Assembly (NCBI GenBank): GCA_964531165.1
Contig: CAZHEA010000028.1
Span: forward strand, 1-36,060
Direction of reading: 5' to 3'
DNA from: SZUA-229 sp964531165
GTDB lineage: Bacteria; Pseudomonadota; Gammaproteobacteria; SZUA-229
DNA length: 36,060 nucleotides
Shown: positions 25,238-32,780 of the stretch, in pieces
Layout of the letters: each line of letters begins with the position of its first letter
Numbering within the stretch: the stretch's first letter is position 1
The notes under the pieces: generated by a model
Seen by the model: the letters and a program-made list of their open reading frames with translations, nothing else
What the model was told of the DNA's origin: nothing
The model's database searches: none
Translations under genes and position numbers: made by a program

Positions 25238-25863
25238 GCTGCATTTATACTTGGTTGACTTTAGTCAGCGTTAATTCACTTGCAGCAGACCTTGATGTTG
25301 AGCAGGTTTCAAAACCGGTCATTCAGCCCGATATTGAGCGCATGGAATTTGATGAAGCAAAAATCAATCCGGACAATTTTGAAATAATTCTATCATTCGG
25401 CGTTATCGGTATTGAAGACTTCGGTTCAAATACCATACTCGGCGCTAAGTTTGCGTATCGAGTGTCGGAAAACTTTTTTGTTGATCTGGAACTCGGTAGC
25501 TCTACTGCCGGAACATCCACAGTAGAATCTTTTCTGGATATAGACATATTAACGCCGGACGAAAGAGACTATAGCTATTATTTAGTCAACCTTGGCTACG
25601 ACATATTTCCAGGCGAGTCATTTGTAACCAACAACACCACTTTTAACACTTCGCTTTATGTAGTTGCCGGTGCAGGTAATACCCAGTTTGCCGGGCGGGA
25701 TAACTTTACTTTCAGCTGGGGACTGGGTTATCGGGTAATAATAAACAGCTACCTCACAACCTATTTTGATGTACGCGACCATACTTTTGAATTAGATTTT
25801 GCCGGTGAAACAAAACGCACCAATAATTTAGAAATATCTTTTGGCGTTGGATATTATTTTTAG
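25207..25863 (+). CDS. Outer-membrane beta-barrel protein
   Basis: 218-aa protein with a signal peptide (about 1-27, ending SLAA), a short periplasmic stretch, and amphipathic beta strands through to the terminal Phe (FGVGYYF), the usual outer-membrane barrel signature. It resembles the small barrels described as OMP_myx_plus that occur beside TPR/energisation genes; this is recognition by eye. Its start lies inside the SH3-barrel gene. The pair may form the outer-membrane part of the system energised by the minus-strand ExbBD-TonB set. Confidence 0.8.
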   Translation: MEGRIRSLLLGCIYTWLTLVSVNSLAADLDVEQVSKPVIQPDIERMEFDEAKINPDNFEIILSFGVIGIEDFGSNTILGAKFAYRVSENFFVDLELGSSTAGTSTVESFLDIDILTPDERDYSYYLVNLGYDIFPGESFVTNNTTFNTSLYVVAGAGNTQFAGRDNFTFSWGLGYRVIINSYLTTYFDVRDHTFELDFAGETKRTNNLEISFGVGYYF

Positions 25864-25870
25864 TGTAATA

Positions 25871-26407
25871 ATGCATACATTTATAAAACACAGCTTACCT
25901 ATTAGCAAAGTAAAACAACTATTGATTTGTTTTATTTTTTCAGTGGGCGCGCTTAATAATACAGTCATAGCTGAAGAAACAAACAACAAGCAACTGGCAT
26001 GGGACTTTACCCTCAAAAGTCAAAATGGAAAAAATATAAAACTATCTGAGTTACGCGGCCAGGTAATTGCCATTAACTTCTGGGCGACATGGTGCGGTAA
26101 CTGTTTGCAGCAATTCCCCCTGCTAAGCTCTTATTATCAAAAAAACAAAAGCAAAGGCTTTACACTTTTATCAGTTAACATTGATGAAGATTTATTAACC
26201 GCAACACGCCTTATACATAAACGAACTTTTGATTATCCAGTGCTATTTGATACATCTAATTACGTCAGTCGCCTGTATTCAGTAGATGACTTACCTGCAT
26301 TATTTTTAATCGATAGAGATGGCTTTATTCGTTATACACTGGATGATTCACAAATCAAACAACAGAACATAACCCAGCAAGTTATAGAGGACCTGTTGAA
26401 TGAATAA
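25871..26407 (+). CDS. TlpA-like periplasmic thioredoxin
   Basis: 178-aa exported thioredoxin-fold protein: N-terminal hydrophobic signal (about 15-34), then a TlpA/ResA-like domain with the active site WCGNC (C75, C78) in FWATWCGNCLQQFP and a cis-Pro loop VDDLPALFLID. The ATG at 25871 is preferred over an in-frame TTG at 25841, which would lie inside the preceding gene. It likely controls thiol state of secreted proteins, for example CxxC haem sites before attachment or the cysteine-rich DUF4266 partner. Its stop overlaps the DUF4266 start by 8 bp. TlpA-DUF4266-DUF3570 with ApbE is a recurrent neighbourhood as I recall it. Confidence 0.9.
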   Translation: MHTFIKHSLPISKVKQLLICFIFSVGALNNTVIAEETNNKQLAWDFTLKSQNGKNIKLSELRGQVIAINFWATWCGNCLQQFPLLSSYYQKNKSKGFTLLSVNIDEDLLTATRLIHKRTFDYPVLFDTSNYVSRLYSVDDLPALFLIDRDGFIRYTLDDSQIKQQNITQQVIEDLLNE

Positions 26408-26630
26408 ATACTCTATCAAAATTCTATTGTCATGCAGCGTATTACTACTTGCCGCCTGCAGTAGCCCGGAGCCCTGGGTAAAACCTTATGAAAGAGGCAA
26501 CCTTGCCGATCCCATTATGTTATTTGATCGCGACCCAGTATCCAGTTCTTATTTAGGCCATGTGCATGATGCACGTGAAGGTGCTCGTGGTGCAGGTACA
26601 GCAGCAGGCGGTGGTTGTGGCTGTAATTAA
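26400..26630 (+). CDS. DUF4266 small lipoprotein
   Basis: 76-aa lipoprotein: lipobox LAAC (Cys20), then the family-like segment PEPWVKPYERGNLADPIM, and a Gly/Ala-rich tail ending GGGCGCN with two closely spaced Cys. Function unknown. DUF4266 proteins nearly always precede DUF3570 genes as I recall, and this one does, 4 nt apart. The CxC tail could be modified or bind metal or a thiol partner such as the adjacent TlpA protein. It overlaps tlpA by 8 bp, supporting translation coupling. Confidence 0.88.
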   Translation: MNKYSIKILLSCSVLLLAACSSPEPWVKPYERGNLADPIMLFDRDPVSSSYLGHVHDAREGARGAGTAAGGGCGCN

Positions 26631-26634
26631 TATA

Positions 26635-27774
26635 ATGAAACATTACACTTTGTTATCCGCCATATTGGCTTTGCTACTGATAACTCAGTCAGTTAATGCT
26701 GCGGTACTACCAGAAGAACGTGTTGATGTGCTTTACCATAATTATACTGGTGGTGGTATTACTATTGATGGGCCTTCCATTCTGGTACGTAAAAACTTTG
26801 CAGATAAAGTATCTATCTCAGCAAATTACTATGTCGATAATATTACCAGTGCCTCAATTGATGCGGTTACACAAGCAAGTGAATACACTGAAAATCGCGT
26901 ACAACAGTCACTGGGAGTCGATTATCTAAATGATAAAGCAACTCTGAGTTACAGTTACACATCAAGCGTTGAAAGCGACTTTGATGCTACCACCCATTCA
27001 TTTGGTATTAGTCAGGAAATGTTCGGCAGCATGACGAACATTTCCTTGTCTTACTCCATCGGTGATAACATTATTACTCAGACTGGTGTAGACACTTTTC
27101 TTGAAGCATCCAAGTTTAATGACTTCAGAACTTCCCTGTCTCAGGTGCTGACTAAAAATCTCATTATGGCACTCACCTATGACTTAATTACCGATGAAGG
27201 TTTTTTAAATAACCCTTACCGAAACATTCGCTATGTAGATCCGAATGATAACAGTCAATACCTCTTTCAAAGAGAACTCTACCCGGAAACCCGTACCACC
27301 AATGCTGCCAGTATTGGTTTACGCTATTTTCTTCCCTACCGCGCCGCTATTTACGGTAACTATCGCTATTTTACCGATAGCTGGGGAATCAAAGCCGATA
27401 CTTATGAAATAGGCTATGTTCACCCGCTGGAACAGAATTGGACCTTTGAAGTCAGTCTACGTTACTACACTCAAACCCAGGCCAGTTTTTACAGCGACTT
27501 ATTTCCTTTTGAAAATCCGGCTAATGTATATGCAAGAGACAAAGAACTCAGCACATTTACAGATATAAATCTGGGCATGGGTGTAACCTATGAATTTGAA
27601 AGTGATAACTTATTATTCTTTGAACGCGGCTCGGCTAATCTCTTTTATACGTATATGTCTTTTGATTATGATAATTTCACAGACATCAGAGTAGATGTAA
27701 CAGTACCGGGCACGGAACCTTTATACAGCTTTACAGCCGGTGTAACCCGATTGTATTTTTCATTCTGGTTTTAG
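26635..27774 (+). CDS. DUF3570 outer-membrane-type protein
   Basis: 379-aa protein with a signal peptide (MKHYTLLSAILALLLI, cleavage near VNA-AV) and long alternating beta strands ending with Phe (LYFSFWF), consistent with an outer-membrane barrel of the DUF3570 family. The start is the ATG at 26635, 4 nt after the DUF4266 stop; an upstream in-frame ATG would overlap DUF4266 and lose the signal peptide. Last gene of the plus operon, followed by a strong terminator. Function unknown; genomic association with ApbE, TlpA and DUF4266 suggests a role in export or surface display of redox proteins. Confidence 0.87.
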   Translation: MKHYTLLSAILALLLITQSVNAAVLPEERVDVLYHNYTGGGITIDGPSILVRKNFADKVSISANYYVDNITSASIDAVTQASEYTENRVQQSLGVDYLNDKATLSYSYTSSVESDFDATTHSFGISQEMFGSMTNISLSYSIGDNIITQTGVDTFLEASKFNDFRTSLSQVLTKNLIMALTYDLITDEGFLNNPYRNIRYVDPNDNSQYLFQRELYPETRTTNAASIGLRYFLPYRAAIYGNYRYFTDSWGIKADTYEIGYVHPLEQNWTFEVSLRYYTQTQASFYSDLFPFENPANVYARDKELSTFTDINLGMGVTYEFESDNLLFFERGSANLFYTYMSFDYDNFTDIRVDVTVPGTEPLYSFTAGVTRLYFSFWF

Positions 27775-27800
27775 CCAGCAGCGTATAATATAAACGATCA

Positions 27801-27838
27801 CCCATAAAAAAAGACGCTAAAGCGTCTTTTTTTATGGG
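27801..27838. terminator. Bidirectional intrinsic terminator
   Basis: A perfect inverted repeat of 17-bp arms (27801-27817 and 27822-27838) with a TAAA loop. The GC core GACGC/GCGTC is flanked by A7 and T7, so it terminates in both directions. It lies between the convergent DUF3570 gene and erpA and cleanly bounds the plus operon. Confidence 0.93.
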
Positions 27839-27853
27839 TTGAATAATTAGAGA

Positions 27854-28216
27854 CTAAGCAGGGGAAAAAGAAGACCCGCAACCACAGGTAGTCTGTGCAT
27901 TCGGGTTGCGAATAACAAACTGTGCACCCTGTAAATCTTCTTTATAATCAATTTCAGCTCCCACCAGATACTGGAAGCTCATGGGGTCGATCAATAGCGT
28001 TACACCATCATTACTCACTTCAGTGTCACCGTCTTTAATTTCTTCATCGAAAGTAAAGCCATACTGAAAGCCGGAACAACCACCACCGGAAATAAATACC
28101 CGTAACTTCAGATTAGGGTTACCCTCTTCTTCAATCAGACTTTTTACTTTGGACGCTGCAGCATCGGTAAAATCCAGTGGATCTGGCATTGCATTATCAA
28201 CTGTTTCAGCAGTCAT
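27854..28216 (-). CDS. erpA: A-type iron-sulfur carrier ErpA
   Basis: 120-aa HesB/IscA-family Fe-S cluster carrier that delivers clusters to apoproteins such as isoprenoid enzymes. The three cluster-binding Cys are present: C47 (GGGCSGF) and the CGC pair C111/C113 (TTCGCGSSF). Start ATG with GGAG about 7 nt upstream. It has its own promoter containing an IscR-type site and ends against the bidirectional terminator. In pseudomonads it adjoins anmK; here it marks the right border of the inserted cluster. Confidence 0.97.
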   Translation of the reverse strand: MTAETVDNAMPDPLDFTDAAASKVKSLIEEEGNPNLKLRVFISGGGCSGFQYGFTFDEEIKDGDTEVSNDGVTLLIDPMSFQYLVGAEIDYKEDLQGAQFVIRNPNAQTTCGCGSSFSPA

Positions 28217-28256
28217 TATCGTTCTCCAAAAATTCTTTGATACTATAATCGGCTAT

Positions 28257-28289
28257 ATTCTGAATTACCTGACTAATTTAGTCAAGTTT
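28257..28289 (-). promoter_or_regulatory. IscR type-1-like site over the erpA promoter
   Basis: Read on the minus strand, ACTTGACTAAATTAGTCAGG matches the IscR type-1 pattern (TTGACT-N5-AGTCAGGT) very well. TTGACT (28280-28285) also serves as -35, with CAGAAT (28257-28262) 17 bp on as a modest -10. Binding there would repress, coupling erpA to Fe-S status as in E. coli and pseudomonads. Confidence 0.75.
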
Positions 28290-28314
28290 TATGCCCGACA
28301 CATTTAATCATGCT

Positions 28315-28752
28315 TTAACTGGCTGACGGGCTGGGTTCCGCGTCATCCTCATGTGCTGCCGCGTTGTCAGATTGATATTCCAGCAATTTTTTTTCATCCT
28401 TGCAATGCACCAGATTGCCATTCACTTCAGCACCCATCGCCATTTCCAGCAGATTGTAGTAAACATTGCCCTTCACCTGGCCATGCCGGGAAAGCTCAAC
28501 CCGCTCACTGGCATAAACATCACCGGTAACCTGACCATTAAGGACAACAAAAGGCACCCGTACCTCGCCTTCTATTTGCCCCTGATCACTCAGTATCAGC
28601 ATCGAGTGGGAATCTTCTTCCGCAATAACACTGCCCACTATCTTGCCATCAACATGCAGACCACCGGAAAAAATAAGGTCGCCCTGTATCTCCATCGTGG
28701 TTCCGATCAACGTTTCAATCTTACTCGAGTTTGATTTTTTCTTGCCCCACAT
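28315..28752 (-). CDS. Bactofilin (polymer-forming cytoskeletal protein)
   Basis: 145-aa bactofilin-family protein. The central domain (about 15-115) shows the regular Gly/Val hydrophobic repeats of the bactofilin beta-helix (GTTMEIQGDLIFSGGLHVDG, GQIEGEVRVPFVVLNG). Charged, Ser/Asp-rich termini flank it. Such proteins polymerise without nucleotide and organise envelope enzymes. The ATG lies inside the upstream DUF6776-like gene (32-bp overlap), so the two are translationally coupled. It is downstream of argC and upstream of erpA, as in pseudomonads. Confidence 0.93.
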   Translation of the reverse strand: MWGKKKSNSSKIETLIGTTMEIQGDLIFSGGLHVDGKIVGSVIAEEDSHSMLILSDQGQIEGEVRVPFVVLNGQVTGDVYASERVELSRHGQVKGNVYYNLLEMAMGAEVNGNLVHCKDEKKLLEYQSDNAAAHEDDAEPSPSAS

Positions 28753-29500
28753 TGGCTTCGTTTCCTCTAGAAATTAGATCAACCCACAGGTAGTTTTTTT
28801 CAACCCTGGGAACTTTAGCACTTTTAGGTTGTGCTTTAATAAAAATGGACAATGGCTCAAATCCCTCAGGAAATCTGATACCACCTTCAAAGTTCTGGAA
28901 ATATTTAAACCCGAATTTCTGACGTTTTTTAGCTTTACCGGTTGCAACAGTAGGCAAGTCCAGTCGAACTTCAGTGCCATCGGCTTTTCTGCCCTTGAAA
29001 GACAGCTCGAGGTAGCCCCGCTGCACATAGTCATGTCGCCCTATTTGTATTAGCACAACTTTATAATTATAGCCGCCTTCCTTATTCGGGTGCATGGCCA
29101 CTTTATTCACTTTAATTTCGCGCTTGGCTTTACCCGGCGCAACAATATTATGATAAAAGGTCAGCTCCTCGTCCATTTTAAGGGTTTGCGCCTGGCATTC
29201 TGCCAGCGTTTCATTAATTTTACTGCTGGCATCTTTTTGAATATTACTGCCCATAGACAGACGCGCATTTTCACGCAGGGCGCTTTCTTTTTTAATCGTC
29301 TGTTCTGCTAATGAGTTACGTAATATCTCAATTTCCTGATCATATTCAGCCTGATCAAAACCTGCCACGAAACGGCCATATTGAAAGGTCATCCACAGGG
29401 CAATTAACATCACCATCAAAATAAGCACCGCGCCCGCCAGCCATAATCTGGGCTGGTGAATCGAAATAATGTGCTTACTATGTACCGGATCAGAACGCAT
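28721..29500 (-). CDS. DUF6776-like membrane protein with coiled coil
   Basis: About 259-aa inner-membrane protein: a short cytoplasmic tail, one transmembrane helix (about 20-42, LAGAVLILMVMLIALWM), a coiled-coil region (about 53-110) and a beta-rich C-terminal domain. I place the start at the ATG at 29500; the TTG at 29515 is weaker. It overlaps the bactofilin gene and probably recruits or anchors it. I recall the family name DUF6776; function unproven. Confidence 0.8.
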   Translation of the reverse strand: MRSDPVHSKHIISIHQPRLWLAGAVLILMVMLIALWMTFQYGRFVAGFDQAEYDQEIEILRNSLAEQTIKKESALRENARLSMGSNIQKDASSKINETLAECQAQTLKMDEELTFYHNIVAPGKAKREIKVNKVAMHPNKEGGYNYKVVLIQIGRHDYVQRGYLELSFKGRKADGTEVRLDLPTVATGKAKKRQKFGFKYFQNFEGGIRFPEGFEPLSIFIKAQPKSAKVPRVEKNYLWVDLISRGNEANVGQEKIKLE

Positions 29501-29528
29501 TGATTGTATTCTCAATTATCAGATAATT

Positions 29529-30560
29529 CTATGGCAGCAGTGCCACCTGACTAATGCCGGTGGTTTCGTCCAGACCAAACATTAAATTCATATTATGTAT
29601 CGCCTGCCCCGCGGCACCTTTTACCAGATTATCAATCACTGACGAAACCACTACCGTATCTCCTCCCTGGGGGCGAAATACGGCGATTCGACACATATTG
29701 GAACCCTTCACACTACGGGTTTCTGGCATGGTGCCTGCGGGCAGCACATCGACAAACGGCTCATCTTTATAACGTTCAACATAGAGCTGCTGTAAATCAT
29801 CCACATCAGCATTCAATACACCGTATAAACTGGCTTCAATACCACGAATCATTGGCATTAAATGCGGCACAAATGTCAGCCCCACATCATGACCCGCAAT
29901 ATCACCCAGCACCTGCCGGATTTCAGGCAAATGACGATGGCCATCCACACCGTAGGGCTTTACACTTTCAGTAGCTTCGCATAACAGGGTGGCAACGCTG
30001 GCCCCGCGGCCTGCACCACTGACACCGGATTTAGCATCGGCAATTAAGTGCGCATCATCAATTAAATTATTTTCAATCAGAGGAATAAAACCCAGACTCA
30101 CCGCCGTGGGATAACAGCCGGGATTAGCCACAATACGCGCACTTTTAATCGCAGCACGGTTTATTTCGGGCAGGCCATATACCGCTTCCTGCAAAATATC
30201 CGGGCAGGCATGCTCCATCCCGTACCACTGTTTCCAAAGCGCTGTATCTTTTAAACGGAAGTCTGCCGCCAGATCAATCACTTTAACGCCGGCATCCAAC
30301 AGCTCGGGCACCATTTTCATGGCGGTGCCATTAGGCGTTGCAAAAAACACTAAATCACATTGGGAAAGTGATGCAACATCCGGCTCGGAAAATTGAATAT
30401 CCAGATGCCCACGTAAATTAGGATAAAGCGCAGAGACTGCGTGCCCGGCTTCCGCACGAGATGTTACCACCGATAATTCAACGTCTTTATGTGCCACTAG
30501 CAAACGCAGTAACTCCACGCCTGTGTAACCGGTGCCACCGACTATGCCGGCTTTTATCAT
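29529..30560 (-). CDS. argC: N-acetyl-gamma-glutamyl-phosphate reductase
   Basis: 343-aa NADPH-dependent enzyme of arginine biosynthesis, converting N-acetylglutamyl-phosphate to the semialdehyde. The Rossmann motif GGTGYTG (8-14) and the catalytic Cys149 in NPGCYPTA are intact. The conserved GVSGAGRGAS and VDGHRHLPEI segments follow. Length is typical. It begins the argC-DUF6776-bactofilin run (minus strand), 28 bp from the downstream gene. Upstream lies a 418-bp gene-free stretch with no ARG box that I can identify. Confidence 0.97.
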   Translation of the reverse strand: MIKAGIVGGTGYTGVELLRLLVAHKDVELSVVTSRAEAGHAVSALYPNLRGHLDIQFSEPDVASLSQCDLVFFATPNGTAMKMVPELLDAGVKVIDLAADFRLKDTALWKQWYGMEHACPDILQEAVYGLPEINRAAIKSARIVANPGCYPTAVSLGFIPLIENNLIDDAHLIADAKSGVSGAGRGASVATLLCEATESVKPYGVDGHRHLPEIRQVLGDIAGHDVGLTFVPHLMPMIRGIEASLYGVLNADVDDLQQLYVERYKDEPFVDVLPAGTMPETRSVKGSNMCRIAVFRPQGGDTVVVSSVIDNLVKGAAGQAIHNMNLMFGLDETTGISQVALLP

Positions 30561-30978
30561 CTGAAACCTCTTAAAACTAAGTAAAGCTTACAAGCATTTT
30601 AATTAATGCGAGCAAGTGATTGATATATTGGGTGTTAGTATAGACTGAATTAAGCGCACATCATAGCCAACTGATGCACAGCTATGGCTTACTTTATTCA
30701 ATTAAAACTCGTTATTTTAAAGAAAAAAAGAAAGTTCTAGTGCGGTACGCGCAGGCACCAATACGGGTTATTGACTTTATTGCCGGTAAATTAAAGTATG
30801 TAGGTGTGAATTTATTCGCATGCACAGCGATTAAGCAAGCCCATATTCGAATAAATTCGAACCGACAAAGATCAACTAATTTTACAGCGATATGGATATG
30901 TTGCAGCATTCGTGCTGATTTTCTTTTAAAATGTACAAACAACCTGACTCTAGGAAAAATCATGCCACAGGATAAACC
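30561..30978. other. Gene-free divergent intergenic region between argC and hemJ
   Basis: 418 bp with no convincing coding sequence: overlapping ORFs on both strands have unnatural composition and no motifs. It contains an 11-bp inverted repeat at 30808-30858 and a smaller dyad CATAGC/GCTATG at 30662-30686. Promoters for argC and hemJ should be here, but I do not see a clear -10/-35 pair. Confidence 0.5.
30808..30858. repeat. 11-bp inverted repeat with 29-nt loop
   Basis: GAATTTATTCG (30808-30818) and CGAATAAATTC (30848-30858) are perfect inverted copies. The arms are A/T-rich and no T-run follows, so a terminator is unlikely. It may be an operator pair or part of an untranslated leader of hemJ. 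Confidence 0.45.
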
Positions 30979-31404
30979 ATGCTTTGGGTAAAAGCCTTTC
31001 ATATTATTTTTATGGTGACCTGGTTCGCCGGCCTGTTTTATCTACCCCGCCTGTTTGTTTATCACGCGGATAGTGCTGATGAGATTAGTAATGAACGCTT
31101 TAAAATAATGGAGCGAAAACTATTTTACGGCATTATGACCCCCGGTGGCATTATCACTGTATTGCTTGGCCTGTGGATGTTATTCGATTACGCCTGGGCA
31201 GCCTACAAAACGGACCTGTGGATGCACCTGAAACTGATACTGGTGGTTGTATTAATCGCCTATCATGTTTATTGCTGGAAGCTGGTGAAGGATTTTAAAT
31301 ATGATCGCAATACCCGATCTCATGTCTGGTATCGCTGGTTTAATGAATTTCCGGTGTTGCTACTGGTGGCGGTGGTGATTTTTGTAGTGGTTAAGCCATT
31401 TTAG
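30979..31404 (+). CDS. hemJ: Protoporphyrinogen IX oxidase HemJ
   Basis: 141-aa four-helix inner-membrane protein of the HemJ family, which oxidises protoporphyrinogen IX in the haem pathway. The N-terminus LWVKAFHIIFMVTWFAGLFY is characteristic, with the conserved His8, as is the later LKLILVVVLIAYHVYCW. Length matches the family (about 142). It is relevant to the haem-rich cluster in this window but not linked to it as an operon. It is convergent with rppH. Confidence 0.93.
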   Translation: MLWVKAFHIIFMVTWFAGLFYLPRLFVYHADSADEISNERFKIMERKLFYGIMTPGGIITVLLGLWMLFDYAWAAYKTDLWMHLKLILVVVLIAYHVYCWKLVKDFKYDRNTRSHVWYRWFNEFPVLLLVAVVIFVVVKPF

Positions 31405-31470
31405 GTTTGCCTGAATATGCGCCAGCTCAATTTTAGCAACACGACACTGTCGCCATCAGAAAAACCGGTT

Positions 31471-31956
31471 TCAGCTGGCAAGTTGCCCACGCAGTAAGGG
31501 CTCCAGCTCAGTAAGCGCCTTTTTATATACTTTACGCTTAAAAAATACCACTTCACTCATCGGGTGCCAGTAATCGACCCACGACCAGTTATCAAATTCC
31601 GGACGTTCCATGGTGCTTAAATTGAAATCATTCTCGGTGCCTACTAACTTCAGGATAAACCAGATTTGCTTCTGCCCGATACAAATCGGATGACTATTAC
31701 GCCGCACCATCCACTTCGGTAAACGATAGCGTAACCACTTACTGGTTTTGCCGACAATTTCCACATGCTCCGGGCTTAAACCGGTTTCTTCAAACAGTTC
31801 ACGATACATTGCCTGATCAGGCGATTCATTCTGATTAATTCCTCCCTGGGGAAACTGCCAGGCATTCTGACCATAACGGCGCGCCCAGAAGACCTTGCCG
31901 TCGGGGTTACTCAGTATAATGCCCACATTGGGTCTAAATCCGTCAGAATCAATCAC
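31471..31956 (-). CDS. rppH: RNA 5'-pyrophosphohydrolase (Nudix)
   Basis: 161-aa Nudix hydrolase that removes pyrophosphate from mRNA 5' ends and triggers RNase E decay. The Nudix box is complete: GGINQNE, seven residues, then RELFEETGL. The N-terminus MIDSDGFRPNVGI is the standard RppH start, here encoded by GTG at 31956. Length and the WARRYGQNAWQFPQGG segment fit. Divergent from the HAD phosphatase gene across about 150 bp holding two dyads. Confidence 0.96.
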   Translation of the reverse strand: MIDSDGFRPNVGIILSNPDGKVFWARRYGQNAWQFPQGGINQNESPDQAMYRELFEETGLSPEHVEIVGKTSKWLRYRLPKWMVRRNSHPICIGQKQIWFILKLVGTENDFNLSTMERPEFDNWSWVDYWHPMSEVVFFKRKVYKKALTELEPLLRGQLAS

Positions 31957-31981
31957 TTAACGATGCCTGTTTAAAAGTTAC

Positions 31982-32017
31982 CTCTGATTCTTCCAAAAAT
32001 CAGAGCATTGCGCAATG
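31982..32017. repeat. Two adjacent dyads between rppH and the HAD gene
   Basis: CTCTGATT (31982-31989) and AATCAGAG (31998-32005) form a perfect 8-bp stem with an 8-nt loop. It is followed at once by the 12-bp perfect palindrome CATTGCGCAATG (32006-32017). No T-run follows, so a terminator is unlikely; an operator or leader structure is possible. Confidence 0.45.
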
Positions 32018-32107
32018 TTTTCGTTACAATACGCATAAGACCGCTTAACTATAGAACAATTCTATTTGGAATAGTTAATTTAACATTTAATTTATGGTGA
32101 CTTTTTA

Positions 32108-32764
32108 ATGGCTCTGGCACTTTTTGACCTGGACAATACCCTGCTTGCTGGTGACAGCGACTACCTCTGGGGTGAGTTTTTAACCGAACAGGGCATCGTT
32201 GATGCGGATTTATTTGCGCGTGAGAATCAGCGGTTTTATGATGAATATAAAAATGGTAGCCTCGATATCCACGAGTTTCAGGCTTTTTCACAACAACCTC
32301 TGGTCGACAATCAACCAGAAAAAATGCTAGCGCTGAGAGAACAGTTCCTGCGCGAAAAAATCCAGCCCATTATGAGCCCGGCCTCTTTTGAGCTGATTCA
32401 TAAACACCGCAACAATGGCGATACTCTAATGGTAATTACCGCTACCAATAGTTTTATCACCCGACCGATTACCACGGCATTTGGTATTGAGCATTTACTG
32501 GCAACAGAGCCGGAAGTCATTGATGGAAAATATACCGGAAATATCGCCGGTACACCCTGCTTTCAGGAAGGCAAAGTTACGCGCCTGAAACAATGGATGA
32601 AACAACACCATCAGACTTTAGCCGGCAGCTGGTTTTACAGTGATTCACACAATGATTTACCACTGCTACTCAAATCCGAAAACCCGGTAGCCGTAGATGC
32701 CGATGAAAAACTTTTAGACTATGCCCGTCAGCATAACTGGCAAATTATGTCTTTACGAAATTAA
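32108..32764 (+). CDS. HAD-IB family phosphatase (SerB-like)
   Basis: 218-aa haloacid-dehalogenase hydrolase of subfamily IB. Motif I is FDLDNT (nucleophile D7, acid D9); motif II Thr lies in VITATNSF; a Lys follows in EGKVTRLKQW; motif III is SDSHNDLPLL. A helical cap lies between motifs I and II. Relatives include phosphoserine phosphatases, but the substrate is not determinable here. It is followed 16 bp on by a lipoprotein gene. Confidence 0.93.
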   Translation: MALALFDLDNTLLAGDSDYLWGEFLTEQGIVDADLFARENQRFYDEYKNGSLDIHEFQAFSQQPLVDNQPEKMLALREQFLREKIQPIMSPASFELIHKHRNNGDTLMVITATNSFITRPITTAFGIEHLLATEPEVIDGKYTGNIAGTPCFQEGKVTRLKQWMKQHHQTLAGSWFYSDSHNDLPLLLKSENPVAVDADEKLLDYARQHNWQIMSLRN

Positions 32765-32780
32765 CTTAATGGAAACAACC

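Noticed and set aside
5294..27774. Classical mobile genomic island
   Set aside because: No integrase, transposase, tRNA target or flanking direct repeats are visible, and base composition looks like that of the neighbours by eye.
30674..30991. 105-aa ORF in the argC-hemJ gap, and a 96-aa ORF on the other strand
   Set aside because: Composition is random-looking, they overlap each other and the hemJ start, and no motif is present.
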